Shown: one piece after another, positions 16,325 to 24,097 of the stretch
Numbering within the stretch: position 1 is the first letter of the stretch
Layout: every line of letters starts with the position of its first letter
Assembly: GCF_901212655.1 (NCBI RefSeq)
Contig: NZ_CAAKON010000025.1
Location: 30-47,805 of the forward strand
Direction: 5' to 3'
Length of the DNA stretch: 47,776 nt
Source of the DNA: Olsenella uli
GTDB taxonomy: Bacteria > Actinomycetota > Coriobacteriia > Coriobacteriales > Atopobiaceae
Notes under the pieces: generated by a model
What the model saw: the letters and a program-made list of their open reading frames with translations, nothing else
What the model was told of the DNA's origin: nothing
The model's database searches: none
Position numbers and translations under genes: made by a program

Positions 16325-17260
16325 GTGGACGAAGCAAGCATACGAACGCTCATCGAGCTCAACCGCCGCTTCTACGAGCGGCACGCAAGCTCGTTCTCTG
16401 CAACGCGCGAGAACGGATGGCCCGGCTGGCGCAAGGTCATGGAGCTCGCTCACGGGTCTGGCGTCCGCAACGCGAGGCCCCTGCGCATCCTCGACGCCGC
16501 CTGCGGCAACCTGCGCTTCGAGCGATTTCTCGTACGTGAGCAGCCAGGCATCCCACTCGACGCCCTGTGCATCGACTCTAATGAGGAGCTCATGCGGGCA
16601 GGCGCACAGGCCCTGGAGGGCGACGCGAGAGAGAGGGCCCACCCCCCAGCGGGTGGCACGCATCGAAAGGCCCGGCCCCCAGAGGGCGATACGCAGCAGC
16701 GAGTCCGCACGCTCGACCTCGACATCCTGGAGACGCTCCTTGCGGGCGGCAAGCTACCGGTCCCAAACAGCTCCTTCGACCTCGTGGCGTGCTTCGGCTT
16801 CCTGCACCACGTGCCGGGCGAGGGGCTGCGCCGCACGCTCCTCCGCGCGCTCGTACGCACGACGCGCCCGGGCGGCATCATCGCCCTCTCGTTCTGGCAG
16901 TTCATGAACGATGAGCGGCTGCAGGCCAAGGTGATACGCGCGGACGCCCAGGCGGCAGCCATGCGCGCACCCGTGAGCACCCCGCTCCCTGGAACCCCAG
17001 CCCCCGGAACCGCGACGCACCTCGAGGCCCCGCCCGCGCCCTTCCACGCAGGCGTCACCATGCCCGCGCTCGAGCCCGGCGATCACTACCTCGGCTGGCA
17101 AGGAGATGCGCAGGTACTGCGCTACTGCCACCACTTCAGCGAGGAGGAAATCGGCGCCCTCGCGCGCGCCGTAGCCCCCAAGGCACGCGAGGTCGCCCGC
17201 TTCTCGGCAGACGGAAAGACCGGCGCCCTCAACCGCTACCTCGTCCTCGAGAAAAGCTAG
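16325..17260 (+). CDS. class I SAM methyltransferase, Trm9/ALKBH8-like (311 aa)
   Basis: Seven-strand methyltransferase. The N terminus carries SFSATRENGWPGWRKVM (residues 23-39), close to the F-S-x-T-R-x-x-x-W-P signature ahead of motif I in Trm9, the enzyme that methylates 5-carboxymethyluridine in tRNA. Motif I is LDAACGNLRF (56-65), the acidic loop CIDSNEEL follows, and FLHHVPGEGLRR (159-170) matches the HH-x(5-6)-RR segment of the same family, then TRPGGIIALSFWQF. Two Pro/Ala-rich inserts lengthen it. The start is GTG 16325 with AAGAGG upstream. It is divergent from the Elp3-type gene, 170 bases apart. Generic methyltransferase identity is firm; Trm9-like function is inferred from motif and context. 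Confidence 0.72.
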   Translation: MDEASIRTLIELNRRFYERHASSFSATRENGWPGWRKVMELAHGSGVRNARPLRILDAACGNLRFERFLVREQPGIPLDALCIDSNEELMRAGAQALEGDARERAHPPAGGTHRKARPPEGDTQQRVRTLDLDILETLLAGGKLPVPNSSFDLVACFGFLHHVPGEGLRRTLLRALVRTTRPGGIIALSFWQFMNDERLQAKVIRADAQAAAMRAPVSTPLPGTPAPGTATHLEAPPAPFHAGVTMPALEPGDHYLGWQGDAQVLRYCHHFSEEEIGALARAVAPKAREVARFSADGKTGALNRYLVLEKS

Positions 17261-17310
17261 GTCGTAAACGCCTTCTGGAACATACGCAGGTACTCCTGGG
17301 CGTCGGGCTC
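17257..17310 (-). pseudogene. 3'-terminal remnant of an RpiR-family regulator gene
   Basis: Read on the minus strand this stretch encodes PDAQEYLRMFQKAFTT and a stop, matching the C terminus of the intact RpiR gene at 44594-45466. At nucleotide level 17267-17308 and 44634-44675 agree in all but one of 42 bases. Only this end is left; it is cut off against the 3' end of the neighbouring gene and its stop overlaps the stop of the methyltransferase gene on the other strand. The near identity points to recent duplication or recombination. Confidence 0.8.
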
Positions 17311-17314
17311 GCCC

Positions 17315-18058
17315 CTAGCGCCCGCAGGAGAACAGCGGCTCTATCACGAGGAAGTCGTCCCCGTTCGCCTCCGGGAAGTGGTCGAAGTGCGAGGTCGGAT
17401 CCACCGCAAGCCAGCGCGTGATCTCTGAGGAGGGCCGCTGCGAGCCCGTGATGTTTCTCTTCCCTCGGTCTCGCGGCCGTTCGAAGTAGCTGAACAGCAC
17501 GTCGTCGTGAATCGAAATAAACTGGAACCGGTCGCCCACGAGCCTGCCCTCGCGCACGATTGCCTGGTGATGGCACACGTAGTCCATGAGCTTGTCCGGC
17601 TGCAGCACGGCGATGCGCCCGCAGCGCTCGTCGGGTGCGGGCCTGCGCAGGTAGCTCTCGGGCGTCGTAGGCTCGTCAAACCAGAACACCGGGCACATGT
17701 AGGCCCAAGGCTCGAGCCCACGCAGGCCAGGGAACGGCACGAGCAGGCCGTCGAGCCAGCGCCATACGGCCGGAGCTCGCCGAATCGCCGCGAAATCCGG
17801 CAGCGCGCAGCGTTTGGGAACAAGGTTCGGCCTGCTCGCCACACCATCCTCCCCGCCACCCTGTCCCTCATAGATATGCTCGAGGTAGAGGAACAGCTGG
17901 TTGTGGTAGCGATAGAGCCCCGCCGTCAGAAGCTCGCCCTCGTGCACGCGCACCCGCGCGTCAGACGCGGCGGCTGCAACTGCGGCCTCGAGCGCCTCCT
18001 CGCTCGCGTCATCCCTCAGCACCGCGCGGTACGAGGCCCGTTCCACATATGCCGTCAT
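17315..18058 (-). CDS. tandem RhaM-like (dimeric alpha/beta barrel) protein, putative mutarotase (247 aa)
   Basis: No family was recognised for the whole chain. It appears to contain two related halves. Residues 40-60 (EGELL...YHNQLFLYLE) and 170-193 (EGRLV...SIHDDVLFSYFE) repeat the same pattern, and both resemble the LFGYIE strand of L-rhamnose mutarotase encoded at 38276. The second half also has DYVCHHQAIV where RhaM has its YERRHNELW histidine. A central linker (about 65-150) is Pro/Trp-rich. This suggests a fused dimer of mutarotase-like ferredoxin folds, perhaps acting on galacturonate or another sugar released by the GH28 enzyme upstream (172-base gap, same strand). ATG 18058 has GGGAAG upstream. 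Function is inference. Confidence 0.6.
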   Translation of the reverse strand: MTAYVERASYRAVLRDDASEEALEAAVAAAASDARVRVHEGELLTAGLYRYHNQLFLYLEHIYEGQGGGEDGVASRPNLVPKRCALPDFAAIRRAPAVWRWLDGLLVPFPGLRGLEPWAYMCPVFWFDEPTTPESYLRRPAPDERCGRIAVLQPDKLMDYVCHHQAIVREGRLVGDRFQFISIHDDVLFSYFERPRDRGKRNITGSQRPSSEITRWLAVDPTSHFDHFPEANGDDFLVIEPLFSCGR

Positions 18059-18230
18059 GTGTCATCGCTTCCCTTATCTCGTGCCACGTCACAGCGCCGC
18101 GGCGCCATGGCGTCCCGCCCATGGCCCTCGGGCGTGCCCACGGTCGCCTCTCGGCACTCCGGGCGCCACAGTATCTCGGGCGTCCACCCGCAGCATCAGC
18201 CAATGGCCACGGGCTCGCAGAGACCCACGC

Positions 18231-19640
18231 CTACCGCTCCGCCAGCTCGACGGTCACCTCGGCCGACGCCTCCACCTGCGAGAGCGCCCCCTCGGCAAAG
18301 ACGCCCTCCCGGCGCACGCGCCCGCGAATGTGAACGTCGGCGGCGGCACGCACGTAGACGGCCGGCACCTCGTGCTCGTAGACGTCGCGCACGCTCGGTT
18401 GCTCGTCAAAGACGTTCGGCGGCTGCGTACCCACGACCCGCTGGGTGAGGTGAAGATCGGAGACCTCCACGCCCTCGATGAGCGGCTCGTCGCCGGCAGA
18501 GACGTCACCCTCCCCCGCGATGAAGACGCCGCCCTCGCACTCCATGAAGACGTGGTCGAAGGTCACGTTGCGAATATGGCCGGGTTCCTTTGCGGTCGGC
18601 ACTCGCCGCGGCGTGGCCGAGATGAAGATCGGCTCTCCCATGCCCCACCAGCGCGGGGCAAACTCGCGCCCGGGGCAATCGGCGAAGTGGCGCGTGTTGC
18701 CCGAGACGTGGTGGACGTGGATGTCCTCGATGGTCGCCCCGTCGCGCGCCCAGATGCCCACGCCGCGCGAGCAGTCGCGGAACACGCAGTCTGAGAGCAT
18801 GACGTTGCGAATGCCACGTGCCGTCTCGGTGCCGATCTTGAGCGCCGAATCGTGGCTGTAGAGTACGCAGTTCGAAATCACGACGTTCTCGCACACGCCG
18901 TACTTCTCGGCCATCGGCGGCGTGTTCTTGACCACGATCGCGTCATCTCCGCCCTTGACGATGCAGTTGGTGATGACAACGTCGGAGCAGGTGTCGGGGT
19001 CGATGCCGTCGTTGTTGGCACCGCGCTGGTCGTTGAGGATGCGCACGCCGTCCACAAGCACATGCCGGCAGCCTGCCATGTGGAGCGTCCAGAATGCCGC
19101 CTCGCGAAAGGTGACCCCGCGCACCGTGAGGGTCTCGACGTCCTCGAAGAAAGTCGTACGCGGCCGCTCCCACGCGGGTACGCGCACGTTCTTGGGGCAC
19201 TCGTGGAAGCCGCCATCGGCGCCGTCGTCGTAGAAGACCTTGTCGCCCTGGCCGTAGATGGTGCCCGCGCCCTCAATGGAGATGTTCTGGGCGTGCCGGG
19301 CGAACAGGAAACACCCGCCGGTCCAGCCGGCGTTCTCGGTGTCGTCGTCGAACTCGGCCGCGAAGTCTATGCCGTCGGCGAGGTCGAGGCTCGCCACGAG
19401 CCAGGCGCCCTCCTCGAGGAACAGCGTCACGTTGCTCTTGAGCACAAGGGAGCCGGTAAAGAAGCGGCCGGTCGGGATCACCACGCGTCCGCCACCGGCC
19501 ACGTGCGCGGCGTCGATGGCGGCCTGGATGGCCAAGCGGTTGTTGGTAGCACGTGGGGAGTCGGGCGTGGCGTCGCAGGGCAGTGGTACCTCGTCCACAT
19601 AGTCTGCGACAGCACCAAAGTCCGTGATCGGATAGTCCAT
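18231..19640 (-). CDS. GH28 family glycosidase (polygalacturonase/rhamnogalacturonidase-like, 469 aa)
   Basis: Parallel beta-helix hydrolase of pectic galacturonic acid linkages. The N terminus has the pectate-lyase-like pattern ITDFGAVADYVDE...NRLAIQAAIDAAHVAGGGRVVIPTGRFFTGSLVLKS. Catalytic blocks are NNDGIDPDTC (near residues 208-217) and KGGDDAIVVK (near 227-236), supplying the conserved Asp residues. The usual GHG block is replaced by SHDSALKIGTE near 260, a variant suggesting exo action or a rhamnogalacturonan-type substrate. No signal peptide. ATG 19640 has AGAAGGGAA upstream. It is divergent from a LacI gene, with GAACGTT palindromes in the 639-base region between, and is followed by the tandem mutarotase-like gene. 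Confidence 0.88.
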   Translation of the reverse strand: MDYPITDFGAVADYVDEVPLPCDATPDSPRATNNRLAIQAAIDAAHVAGGGRVVIPTGRFFTGSLVLKSNVTLFLEEGAWLVASLDLADGIDFAAEFDDDTENAGWTGGCFLFARHAQNISIEGAGTIYGQGDKVFYDDGADGGFHECPKNVRVPAWERPRTTFFEDVETLTVRGVTFREAAFWTLHMAGCRHVLVDGVRILNDQRGANNDGIDPDTCSDVVITNCIVKGGDDAIVVKNTPPMAEKYGVCENVVISNCVLYSHDSALKIGTETARGIRNVMLSDCVFRDCSRGVGIWARDGATIEDIHVHHVSGNTRHFADCPGREFAPRWWGMGEPIFISATPRRVPTAKEPGHIRNVTFDHVFMECEGGVFIAGEGDVSAGDEPLIEGVEVSDLHLTQRVVGTQPPNVFDEQPSVRDVYEHEVPAVYVRAAADVHIRGRVRREGVFAEGALSQVEASAEVTVELAER

Positions 19641-20279
19641 GCGGGATTCCCTTCTGGTAGGGTGCGCTCGGGCTGGGCCGTAACGGACGCCACGCAGCTC
19701 CTGGCCCAGCCGAGTCGGGCGCGCCCCATCGAACCGTAAGCGAAGGACGAGTGGCAGGCGCATGGCCACCACCCGCCCGCGAGGTCGTACGCAGGCGGTG
19801 CCACATGGACCGCCGCGCTCCGCGACCGGCCGGGGTAGGTGGGGAAACGGCCGGTCACGACCTTGAGAAGGGTTGCCTCGATACGTAGCGTATGCGGTCG
19901 GTTGCACGGGAACGTGGTGCCGGAACGTTCACGAAACTTTTCGCTGCGAATGGCCCAAGGTGCCCACCGAACAAGAATGAGACCGATACCAGCCTACGAG
20001 GCAGGCCATCTCGTTGGGTCCGGCACTCGGAGCACCTCCAGACGCGCCCACGTCGGGCCCAACGCCTGGGCAGGCCGGCGCCAGACGCGCCTGCGCCGAG
20101 CTCGGCATTCGATATAGCACCCGGTACACCTACGCCAAGCACAGCGGATGGCTTTCCGAACTGGGGCCTCGAGGCCAGCGGCCCCAAGCCTGCCGGCACA
20201 CACTTCCAGTTTCATCCATCCGAGACCCGCCGCGCACTTGCCCTATACTTTTTCGAACGTTTCGGAACGAGGGAGCGAC
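19641..20279. promoter_or_regulatory. 639-base divergent regulatory region with two GAACGTT operators
   Basis: No gene is supported here. GAACGTTC at 19924-19931 (within GCCGGAACGTTCACGAAAC) and GAACGTTT at 20255-20262 (within TTCGAACGTTTCGG) are CG-centred LacI-type sites. The second begins six bases after TATACT (20244-20249), the likely -10 box of the LacI gene, so it would cover the transcription start. The first is about 285 bases upstream of the GH28 start. Pairing suggests control of both genes by the adjacent repressor, possibly with looping. Confidence 0.5.
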
Positions 20280-21302
20280 ATGGCCGACCAGACACCTTCC
20301 AGGCGTCGCCCCACGCTGCGCCAGATTGCCAAGGCGGCCAACGTCTCGGTCGCCACGGTCTCCAAGGCGCTCAACGACAACGGAGACGTCTCGGCTCGCA
20401 CGAAGGTGGAGGTCTGTCGCATCGCCGCCGAGCTTGGCTACGAGCCGCGCGGGGCCAGGAAGGTCGGCGCTGGCTGGCGCTCCGGGCTCATCGGCCTCGT
20501 GACCTGCGACGTCTACGGCAAGCCCTCGATGCCCCTGCTCTTTGGGGCCGAGCAGGTCGTGGGGCTCGCACGCCACGCCGTGCTGCTCACCAGCTCGCGC
20601 GGCCAGGCCCGCCTCGAGCGCTCGCGCGTGGAGCAGCTGCTTGCTCGCGGGGTGGACGGGCTCATCGTCTCGGGCCCCTCTGCCGACGCACGCGCGCCGC
20701 TCGACCCCGAGCTCATACGAGACGTGCCCGTCGTCTACGCCATAAGCCCCTCGACCGACCCACGCGACTGCTCCGTCGTCTCCAACTACGAGCAGGGCGC
20801 CCACGACGCAATCGCGCACCTCGCCGCCATAGGCAGGGGCCGTATCGCCGTGATAGGGGGCGTCGAGCACGCCCGCGCGAACCAGGAGCGGCTGCATGGC
20901 ATCGAGCGCGCCCTCGACGAGCTCGGCCTCGAGCTCGCGGCTCCCGTTCATTATCGCGACTGGTCGAGCTCGTGGGGCCGCGCGGCAACGGCGCGCCTGC
21001 TCGACAGCCACGCGAACTTCGACGCCCTCTTCTGCTTCAACGACCGCATCGCACGCGGAGCCGAGGAGATGCTGCTGCGCCACGGCGTGCGCATACCCGA
21101 CGACGTGGCGATCGTCGGCTTTGACAACTGGGACGAGTTCTTGCTCGATACCGAGGTGCCCCTCACGACGATGGACAACGGAGCGGAGCGCGTCGGGAGC
21201 CTGGCGGCCCGCTACATCCTCGACGCCATCCACGGAAAGCCGCATTCCGGCCTCACCCGCATACCCTGCGAGCTCGTTCGGCGCACGTCGACCGGCTCGT
21301 GA
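20280..21302 (+). CDS. LacI-family regulator (340 aa)
   Basis: Helix-turn-helix LRQIAKAANVSVATVSKALN (residues about 12-31) followed by the hinge (LGYEPRGARKVG) and a ligand domain with TSSRGQARLE, ARGVDGLIVSGP, GRGRIAVIGG, FCFNDRIARGAEEML and VGFDNWDEF. ATG 20280 has GAGGGAG upstream and a TATACT box about 30 bases before it. Divergence from the GH28 gene suggests control of that operon by a pectic sugar or oligomer. A 47-base hairpin downstream of the next small ORF may end its transcript. Confidence 0.88.
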   Translation: MADQTPSRRRPTLRQIAKAANVSVATVSKALNDNGDVSARTKVEVCRIAAELGYEPRGARKVGAGWRSGLIGLVTCDVYGKPSMPLLFGAEQVVGLARHAVLLTSSRGQARLERSRVEQLLARGVDGLIVSGPSADARAPLDPELIRDVPVVYAISPSTDPRDCSVVSNYEQGAHDAIAHLAAIGRGRIAVIGGVEHARANQERLHGIERALDELGLELAAPVHYRDWSSSWGRAATARLLDSHANFDALFCFNDRIARGAEEMLLRHGVRIPDDVAIVGFDNWDEFLLDTEVPLTTMDNGAERVGSLAARYILDAIHGKPHSGLTRIPCELVRRTSTGS

Positions 21303-21464
21303 GCACGTCAATAGGGCGTTCAATATACCGTTCGCCGTCTAATAGCTACCGCCTAAGGATTCTCGTTACATTTCTATTGAAATGTTTCGATATTCGTGAT
21401 TCTTACTTGCACTCTTGAGGACGACGCGTCAAAGTGTGTCGCGAAGCGCCGGGGAGCGCTTTGG

Positions 21465-21602
21465 ATGAACAGCTTTGAAGAAACAACCGCGAACGACACG
21501 GAGGCGAGAGTCGTGGCCAAGAAGGTTATGAGCGCACTCGATTACCTGAAGACCCACCTCATGAAGGGCATCGAGTTCGAGAACAAGTACAACCGTTTCT
21601 AA
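21465..21602 (+). CDS. small protein of 45 residues, unknown
   Basis: The ATG at 21465 has GGGGAG nine bases upstream and opens a 45-codon frame rich in charged residues (MNSFEETTANDTEARVVAKK...KYNRF), predicted helical in the centre (ARVVAKKVMSALDYLKTHLMKG). No transmembrane segment or known domain is visible. An in-frame start at 21396 is possible but lacks a good ribosome binding site. The region just upstream (21310-21420) is distinctly A/T-rich for this genome, consistent with a dedicated promoter. A very strong hairpin follows 28 bases after the stop. Unrecognised. Confidence 0.5.
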   Translation: MNSFEETTANDTEARVVAKKVMSALDYLKTHLMKGIEFENKYNRF

Positions 21603-21630
21603 AGACCGGGCCCGCCCGCGGGCACATGTC

Positions 21631-21677
21631 TATGACACGACCCCCGCGCGAGGTGCTCGCACGGGGGTCGTGTCATA
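21631..21677. terminator. strong bidirectional hairpin terminator
   Basis: TATGACACGACCCCCG (21631-21646) pairs perfectly with 21662-21677, and GCGAG/CTCGC continues the helix inward to a GTG loop, about 21 pairs with one mismatch. It lies between convergent genes (the small ORF, plus strand, and the deacetylase, minus strand). It has no T-run on either side. Confidence 0.7.
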
Positions 21678-21689
21678 CGGCGGGGATTA

Positions 21690-21728
21690 GGGCATGAACG
21701 TCACCAATAAGGGCGTGAACGTCACCGG
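21690..21728. repeat. two tandem 21-base repeats
   Basis: GGGCATGAACGTCACC at 21690 recurs as GGGCGTGAACGTCACC at 21711, period 21. They sit in non-coding DNA after the 21631 hairpin and upstream of nothing recognisable. Confidence 0.5.
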
Positions 21729-21823
21729 AGCTCGAGTCGTCCCCTACGAGGCGCGCAAGAGAGAGGCGACTCCCAAGCCTCGGGCGAGATGGCCTCGCAC
21801 GACGCGTCGACGCGCTCGGACCC

Positions 21824-22708
21824 CTACCGCACCTCAGGCTCCCACGCCGGAATCTCGACGGTCTCGCCCGAGCGGATGCGCACCGCCCTGCCGTCCACCT
21901 CGAGCCACACGTCGAGCCTGCTCGGGTTGTAGAGGTAGTCGCCGCTCGCCGAGTATACGACCGAGCGCAGCGCCTCCACGTAGTCGTACACCTCGATGTT
22001 CGAGGCATACCACACGTCGGCCTTGCCGCTCACGCGGTCGAGGAAGCGCTCGAGCGTACCCCAGGCCGCCCTGCCCGTGGCCTCATAGCCATGCCCCCAC
22101 ACGTAGAGCAGGTACGGGTCCCGGTAGCTCTCGATGGGCGCCAGGAACTTGTCCACCACGCCGTCGAGCTCGGGTTGCACATAGCTGCACGCCGCGTCCC
22201 AGGTCATGAAGTCCGCTGGCAGGCCCACGCAATCGTAGCTGCGGCGCGTGGTGCGACCGTAGCAGATGCCGCAGGCACGGGCCGTCTCTACCACGCCCGC
22301 CACGTCCGGGAAGCTAAAGCTGATGGGCCACGCCATGCCACGCACCGGCGCATGCGTGATCTGCTCGAGTTCGCTCTTGCAGCGCACGATCTCATAGGCC
22401 GCCATGGAGCTGGGAACGCGCCCCAGGTGGGCATGGGTGTAGCCATGCACGGCAAGCTCGAAGCCATCGTAGGTCTTGGCGATGCGATCGGCCGCGAGCT
22501 TCTCGTGCTCCACGGCAAAGCCGGCCTGCTCAAGATGGTCCTTGTGGCCAAACAGCCCCGTGTTGAGGTTGAACGTCGCGCGAAGGCCACGCTCGCGCAG
22601 CATGTCCGTGATGCGCAGGTCCTCGACCGTGCCGTCATCGAACGAAAGCGTGCAGCACTTGCGCACGCCGCCCACCCAGAGCGGCCGGTCCTCGCGAAGC
22701 CTCAGCAT
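21824..22708 (-). CDS. polysaccharide deacetylase, NodB homology family (294 aa)
   Basis: Carbohydrate deacetylase-fold protein. LSFDDGTVED near residue 22 carries the catalytic base and metal Asp, and HGYTHAHLG near 89 supplies the two metal histidines; the rest follows a distorted TIM barrel (ATFNLNTGLF, VRGMAWPISFSFPDV, GICYGRTTRRS, YLLYVWGHGYE). No signal or membrane anchor is present, unusual for a family best known at the cell surface. ATG 22708 overlaps the stop of the oligogalacturonate lyase gene (TTATGCTGA), so the two are translationally coupled. Context suggests deacetylation of imported acetylated galacturonides; this is inference. Confidence 0.82.
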   Translation of the reverse strand: MLRLREDRPLWVGGVRKCCTLSFDDGTVEDLRITDMLRERGLRATFNLNTGLFGHKDHLEQAGFAVEHEKLAADRIAKTYDGFELAVHGYTHAHLGRVPSSMAAYEIVRCKSELEQITHAPVRGMAWPISFSFPDVAGVVETARACGICYGRTTRRSYDCVGLPADFMTWDAACSYVQPELDGVVDKFLAPIESYRDPYLLYVWGHGYEATGRAAWGTLERFLDRVSGKADVWYASNIEVYDYVEALRSVVYSASGDYLYNPSRLDVWLEVDGRAVRIRSGETVEIPAWEPEVR

Positions 22709-23886
22709 AAGAGGTCGATCCGGTGAATCGCGGGGTGGCCAAACCGGTCCGTCACGAACAGGATGTACCTGCCGTCCTCGGTGAAGCACGGGTGCGGGTG
22801 CGCGTCTTGCGGCGTGCCCCAGCGCGCGCTCCAGCTTGTGCCGTGATAGGCGAGCTTGACCTCCTTGCGGCTCTCAAGGTCGATCAGGTACAGGAAGTCG
22901 TTGAGGATCTTGCCGCTCGCTCGCCGCGCCTCGATGTCGGCCTCCTTCTGGAGGTGGATTGGCGTCGTATCTCCCTGCGCGTCCCCCACAAAGAAGCGGC
23001 CGGCGTGGTCGCAGATGCAGTGCGCGAAGGTCTGGCACGGCATCACCACGGTCTCCTCGAGCGTGTCCGGGTCGATCTCGTGGATCTCCTCGACGCCCGA
23101 GCCGTCCATCTCGCGGTACACGAACGCCAGGTGCCTGCCGTCCGGCTCCCAGAACTCGTGCGTGAGGATCAGGTCGCTCGGCTGCTCGCGGCAGCAGCGC
23201 TCGTTCGAGCCGTCACGGCTCACGAGCCAGATGCGTGCGTCGATCACGTCGTAGGGGCCCTCGTGGCAGAACATGATCGTGTCCGGGTCGCCGGGACAAA
23301 TCTGCGAGTGGCCGAGCCAGCACCTGCGTTCGATGACCACCTCGTGCTCGCCGGTCTCCACGTTCACGTACACGATGCGGCACAGCGGCTTGGCCAGGCA
23401 GTTCTGCTTGAAGAAGTCCCAGTTCGTGCCACCGATCGCCGAGGCCATCGTGTCCGTCTTGACCTCCACGATCGTGAGCGCGGGCACGTCACGCGACACG
23501 CCGATGTCACGCCCTTGCCAGCCCTCGGGCGTGCGGTAGACCTCCTCGCGGCTCTGGTCGTCGAGGGAGAGGCGCCAGATCGCGTTGTCCTGGTGGTAGA
23601 GCACGTGACGCTCGTCGCTCGTGAACTCGGCGCCCCAGTCGTCCACGCCCTCACCCTCGGTGAGCTGCGTCGCGTCGCCGGTGGTGAGGTCCATGAGGAA
23701 GATCTGGCGCTCGCCCCCGATCTCGGGCGAGTAGAGCAGCCAGCGACCATCGGCCGTGGTCATGTGCGCGTAGAAGTACATGTGGTGACACGTGATGTCG
23801 GGATTCGTGAGACGCTCGACGTGCGCGCCGGTGAACTCGTCCACGTAGGTCGTGAACTCGTTGTGGATGATGGTGCCGATCGCCAT
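22702..23886 (-). CDS. ogl: oligogalacturonate lyase, PL22 (394 aa)
   Basis: Cytoplasmic beta-propeller lyase that splits di- and trigalacturonides into 5-keto-4-deoxyuronate and galacturonate. The whole sequence follows the family: VERLTNPDITCHHMYFYAHMTTADGRWLLY, the FCHEGPYDVIDARIW block (catalytic His near 207), the FAHCICD histidine, and QDAHPHP near 361, whose Gln and two His are the manganese ligands. The length is typical. ATG 23886 has AAAGGAG upstream. A paralogue lies at 26136-27425. It precedes the deacetylase with a seven-base overlap and follows the GPH symporter by 211 bases. Confidence 0.93.
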   Translation of the reverse strand: MAIGTIIHNEFTTYVDEFTGAHVERLTNPDITCHHMYFYAHMTTADGRWLLYSPEIGGERQIFLMDLTTGDATQLTEGEGVDDWGAEFTSDERHVLYHQDNAIWRLSLDDQSREEVYRTPEGWQGRDIGVSRDVPALTIVEVKTDTMASAIGGTNWDFFKQNCLAKPLCRIVYVNVETGEHEVVIERRCWLGHSQICPGDPDTIMFCHEGPYDVIDARIWLVSRDGSNERCCREQPSDLILTHEFWEPDGRHLAFVYREMDGSGVEEIHEIDPDTLEETVVMPCQTFAHCICDHAGRFFVGDAQGDTTPIHLQKEADIEARRASGKILNDFLYLIDLESRKEVKLAYHGTSWSARWGTPQDAHPHPCFTEDGRYILFVTDRFGHPAIHRIDLLC

Positions 23887-24011
23887 GGTGCTCCTTTCGT
23901 ATGCGAACGCTGCGCCCGGGCGTCTCGCAAATGCTTTGTTGCGCCTTTCTTGCTACCGCAGTCGCTCCCCCATGACCATTCGCCGCATGCAGGCCATCTT
24001 GGGTAAAGATT

Positions 24012-24044
24012 GTCGCGCGCCCCCCACAGGGAAGGGCACGCGAC
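24012..24044 (-). terminator. possible terminator after the first GPH symporter gene
   Basis: GTCGCGCGCCC (24012-24022) pairs with GGGCACGCGAC (24034-24044), with one wobble and an 11-base loop. On the minus strand it is followed by AATCTTTACCC, a weak T-rich tract. It lies 54 bases after the symporter stop and would separate it from the oligogalacturonate lyase gene. Confidence 0.45.
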
Positions 24045-24097
24045 CAAAGCGGGGCAGGAGCACCGCGAAGAGCTTCGGGGGCAGAACGGGGGACCCG

